DNA of 32,592 nucleotides from a virus. The notes beneath the pieces were generated by a model that had not been told where the DNA came from, searched no databases, and was given only the letters and a program-made list of their open reading frames with translations. The position numbers and the translations under genes were made by a program. Shown one piece after another: positions 31,916 through 32,592 of the stretch. Each line of letters opens with the position of its first letter. Position 1 is the first letter of the stretch. The DNA is taken from the IMG/VR virus record IMGVR_UViG_3300025097_000027, positions 1-32,592 of that record, one strand, 5' to 3'.

Positions 31916-32592
31916 ATGTCTGTATTACAAAAACTAACTGAAGGTGTTGTCTCTCGTGACGTCCGTAAGGAAGGTGCAGCTCTTCTCACTAAGTGGGAAG
32001 CTACTGGTCTTCTGGAAGGTCTTAACAATGGACAAGCCAAACAAAGTATGGCCGTTCTCCTTGAGAACCAGGCTAAGGAGCTTCTTCGTGAGGCTTCATC
32101 TATGGCAGCTGGCGACGTCGAAGGCTTCGCAGCAGTTGCATTCCCAATTGTCCGCCGTGTATTCGGTGGATTGATTGCAAATGATCTTGTCTCGGTTCAG
32201 CCGATGAGCTTGCCATCTGGCCTCATCTTCTTCCTTGACTTTACGCATGAAAATGGTGTGCTCGGCGCCACAACCGCCGGCTCCGTTTACGGTGGAACTA
32301 GAGCAAACGGCGAGCCGGTCGTTGGTCGACAGATTACTGGCGGTGTGCACTTGAATTCAAGAGCCGGCGCCGGCGGCCACTACGAGTTGGGCCATGGTGC
32401 CACTTCTCCAACTGGATCGGTTGTTAAGCAGATGGACAACGCTGTCATCGGCGCCCTGGGCGCGAATGGTTCTAAAGCTATTTCAGCACTAACTGAAGCA
32501 GAAAAGAAGATTTTGCGTTATGATCCAGACCTACTTGCAGCAACAAGCGAGTTTGTTCTTGTAGTCAAGGGTGACAATACAGCGGTCACAGA
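31916..32592 (+). CDS. Major capsid protein (T4 gp23-like), 3' end beyond window
   Basis: GGAGG (31902-31906) is 9 nt before the ATG at 31916 and the frame stays open to the window end, giving 225 residues of a longer protein (T4 gp23 is 521). The N-terminal 60 residues are helical. A segment near residues 72-102 (FPIVRRVFGGLIANDLVSVQ, then PMSLPSGLIFFLDF) aligns with the gp23 region that reads MVRR, LI, D, VQPM, P-x-G and a Phe-rich strand. L57-R-E59/A60 fits the prohead-protease cleavage rule and lies near the known T4 gp23 cut after residue 65. Codon use here looks richer in C-ending codons than in neighbouring genes, as often seen in highly expressed capsid genes. Confidence 0.9.
   Translation, partial: MSVLQKLTEGVVSRDVRKEGAALLTKWEATGLLEGLNNGQAKQSMAVLLENQAKELLREASSMAAGDVEGFAAVAFPIVRRVFGGLIANDLVSVQPMSLPSGLIFFLDFTHENGVLGATTAGSVYGGTRANGEPVVGRQITGGVHLNSRAGAGGHYELGHGATSPTGSVVKQMDNAVIGALGANGSKAISALTEAEKKILRYDPDLLAATSEFVLVVKGDNTAVT

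Noticed and set aside
31480-32040. Open reading frame of 186 codons on the - strand
   Set aside because: It is antisense to the scaffold and capsid genes, has no ribosome-binding site, and its composition (Ser/Leu/Cys-rich) is what antisense of helical coding sequence gives.

Overview
The window is a gene-dense stretch of a tailed-phage genome. Every gene I can support lies on the + strand. The terminase, portal, prohead protease, scaffold and major capsid genes run in the order of the T4 head module, with T4-type motifs, so this is a T4-like (probably contractile-tailed) phage well diverged from T4. The structural proteins look like those of uncultured marine T4-like phages; that is a recollection of sequence style, not a search. 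Strong Shine-Dalgarno sites (AGGAG, GGAGG, GAGGA) fit a host with normal SD-led initiation, most likely a Gram-negative bacterium. No tRNA, integrase, transposase or CRISPR array was seen.

Layout. (1) 1-16133: seven large virion genes without enzymatic motifs. They include a protein of more than 1,935 residues cut by the window start, a 1,055-residue protein, a 965-residue protein with fibronectin-III-like modules, two proteins sharing an N-terminal module, and an adjacent paralogous pair. (2) 16141-21536: a DNA-metabolism block with a J-domain-like protein, a RuvC-like resolvase, a T4 gp61-like primase, a 57-residue protein, and a single-chain Mre11/Rad50 (gp47+gp46) fusion behind a perfect TTGACA-N17-TATAAT promoter. 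(3) 21546-22616: three small membrane or exported proteins that look like a lysis or envelope cassette. (4) 22620-23532: a cysteine-rich protein and a conserved-looking protein of unknown role. (5) 23539-32592: large terminase, portal, two unknown proteins, a small membrane protein, a possible 21-residue leader ORF, prohead protease, a small scaffold-like protein, a bS21-like ribosomal protein, a small virion-like protein, an acidic scaffold, and the start of the major capsid protein (cut by the window end).

How they work together. Portal, scaffold and capsid protein would build the prohead. The protease cuts after L-x-E style sites, which are visible in the protease itself, the scaffold and the capsid protein. 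Terminase then packages DNA processed by the recombination nuclease and resolvase. The bS21-like protein placed between head genes suggests ribosome modification timed with late protein synthesis. A 9-mer, AACTATTTA, recurs on the + strand ahead of virion genes, twice as a near-tandem pair, and is the best candidate for a late regulatory element.

No non-coding gap exceeds about 130 bases. Functions of most virion proteins in region 1 remain unknown.
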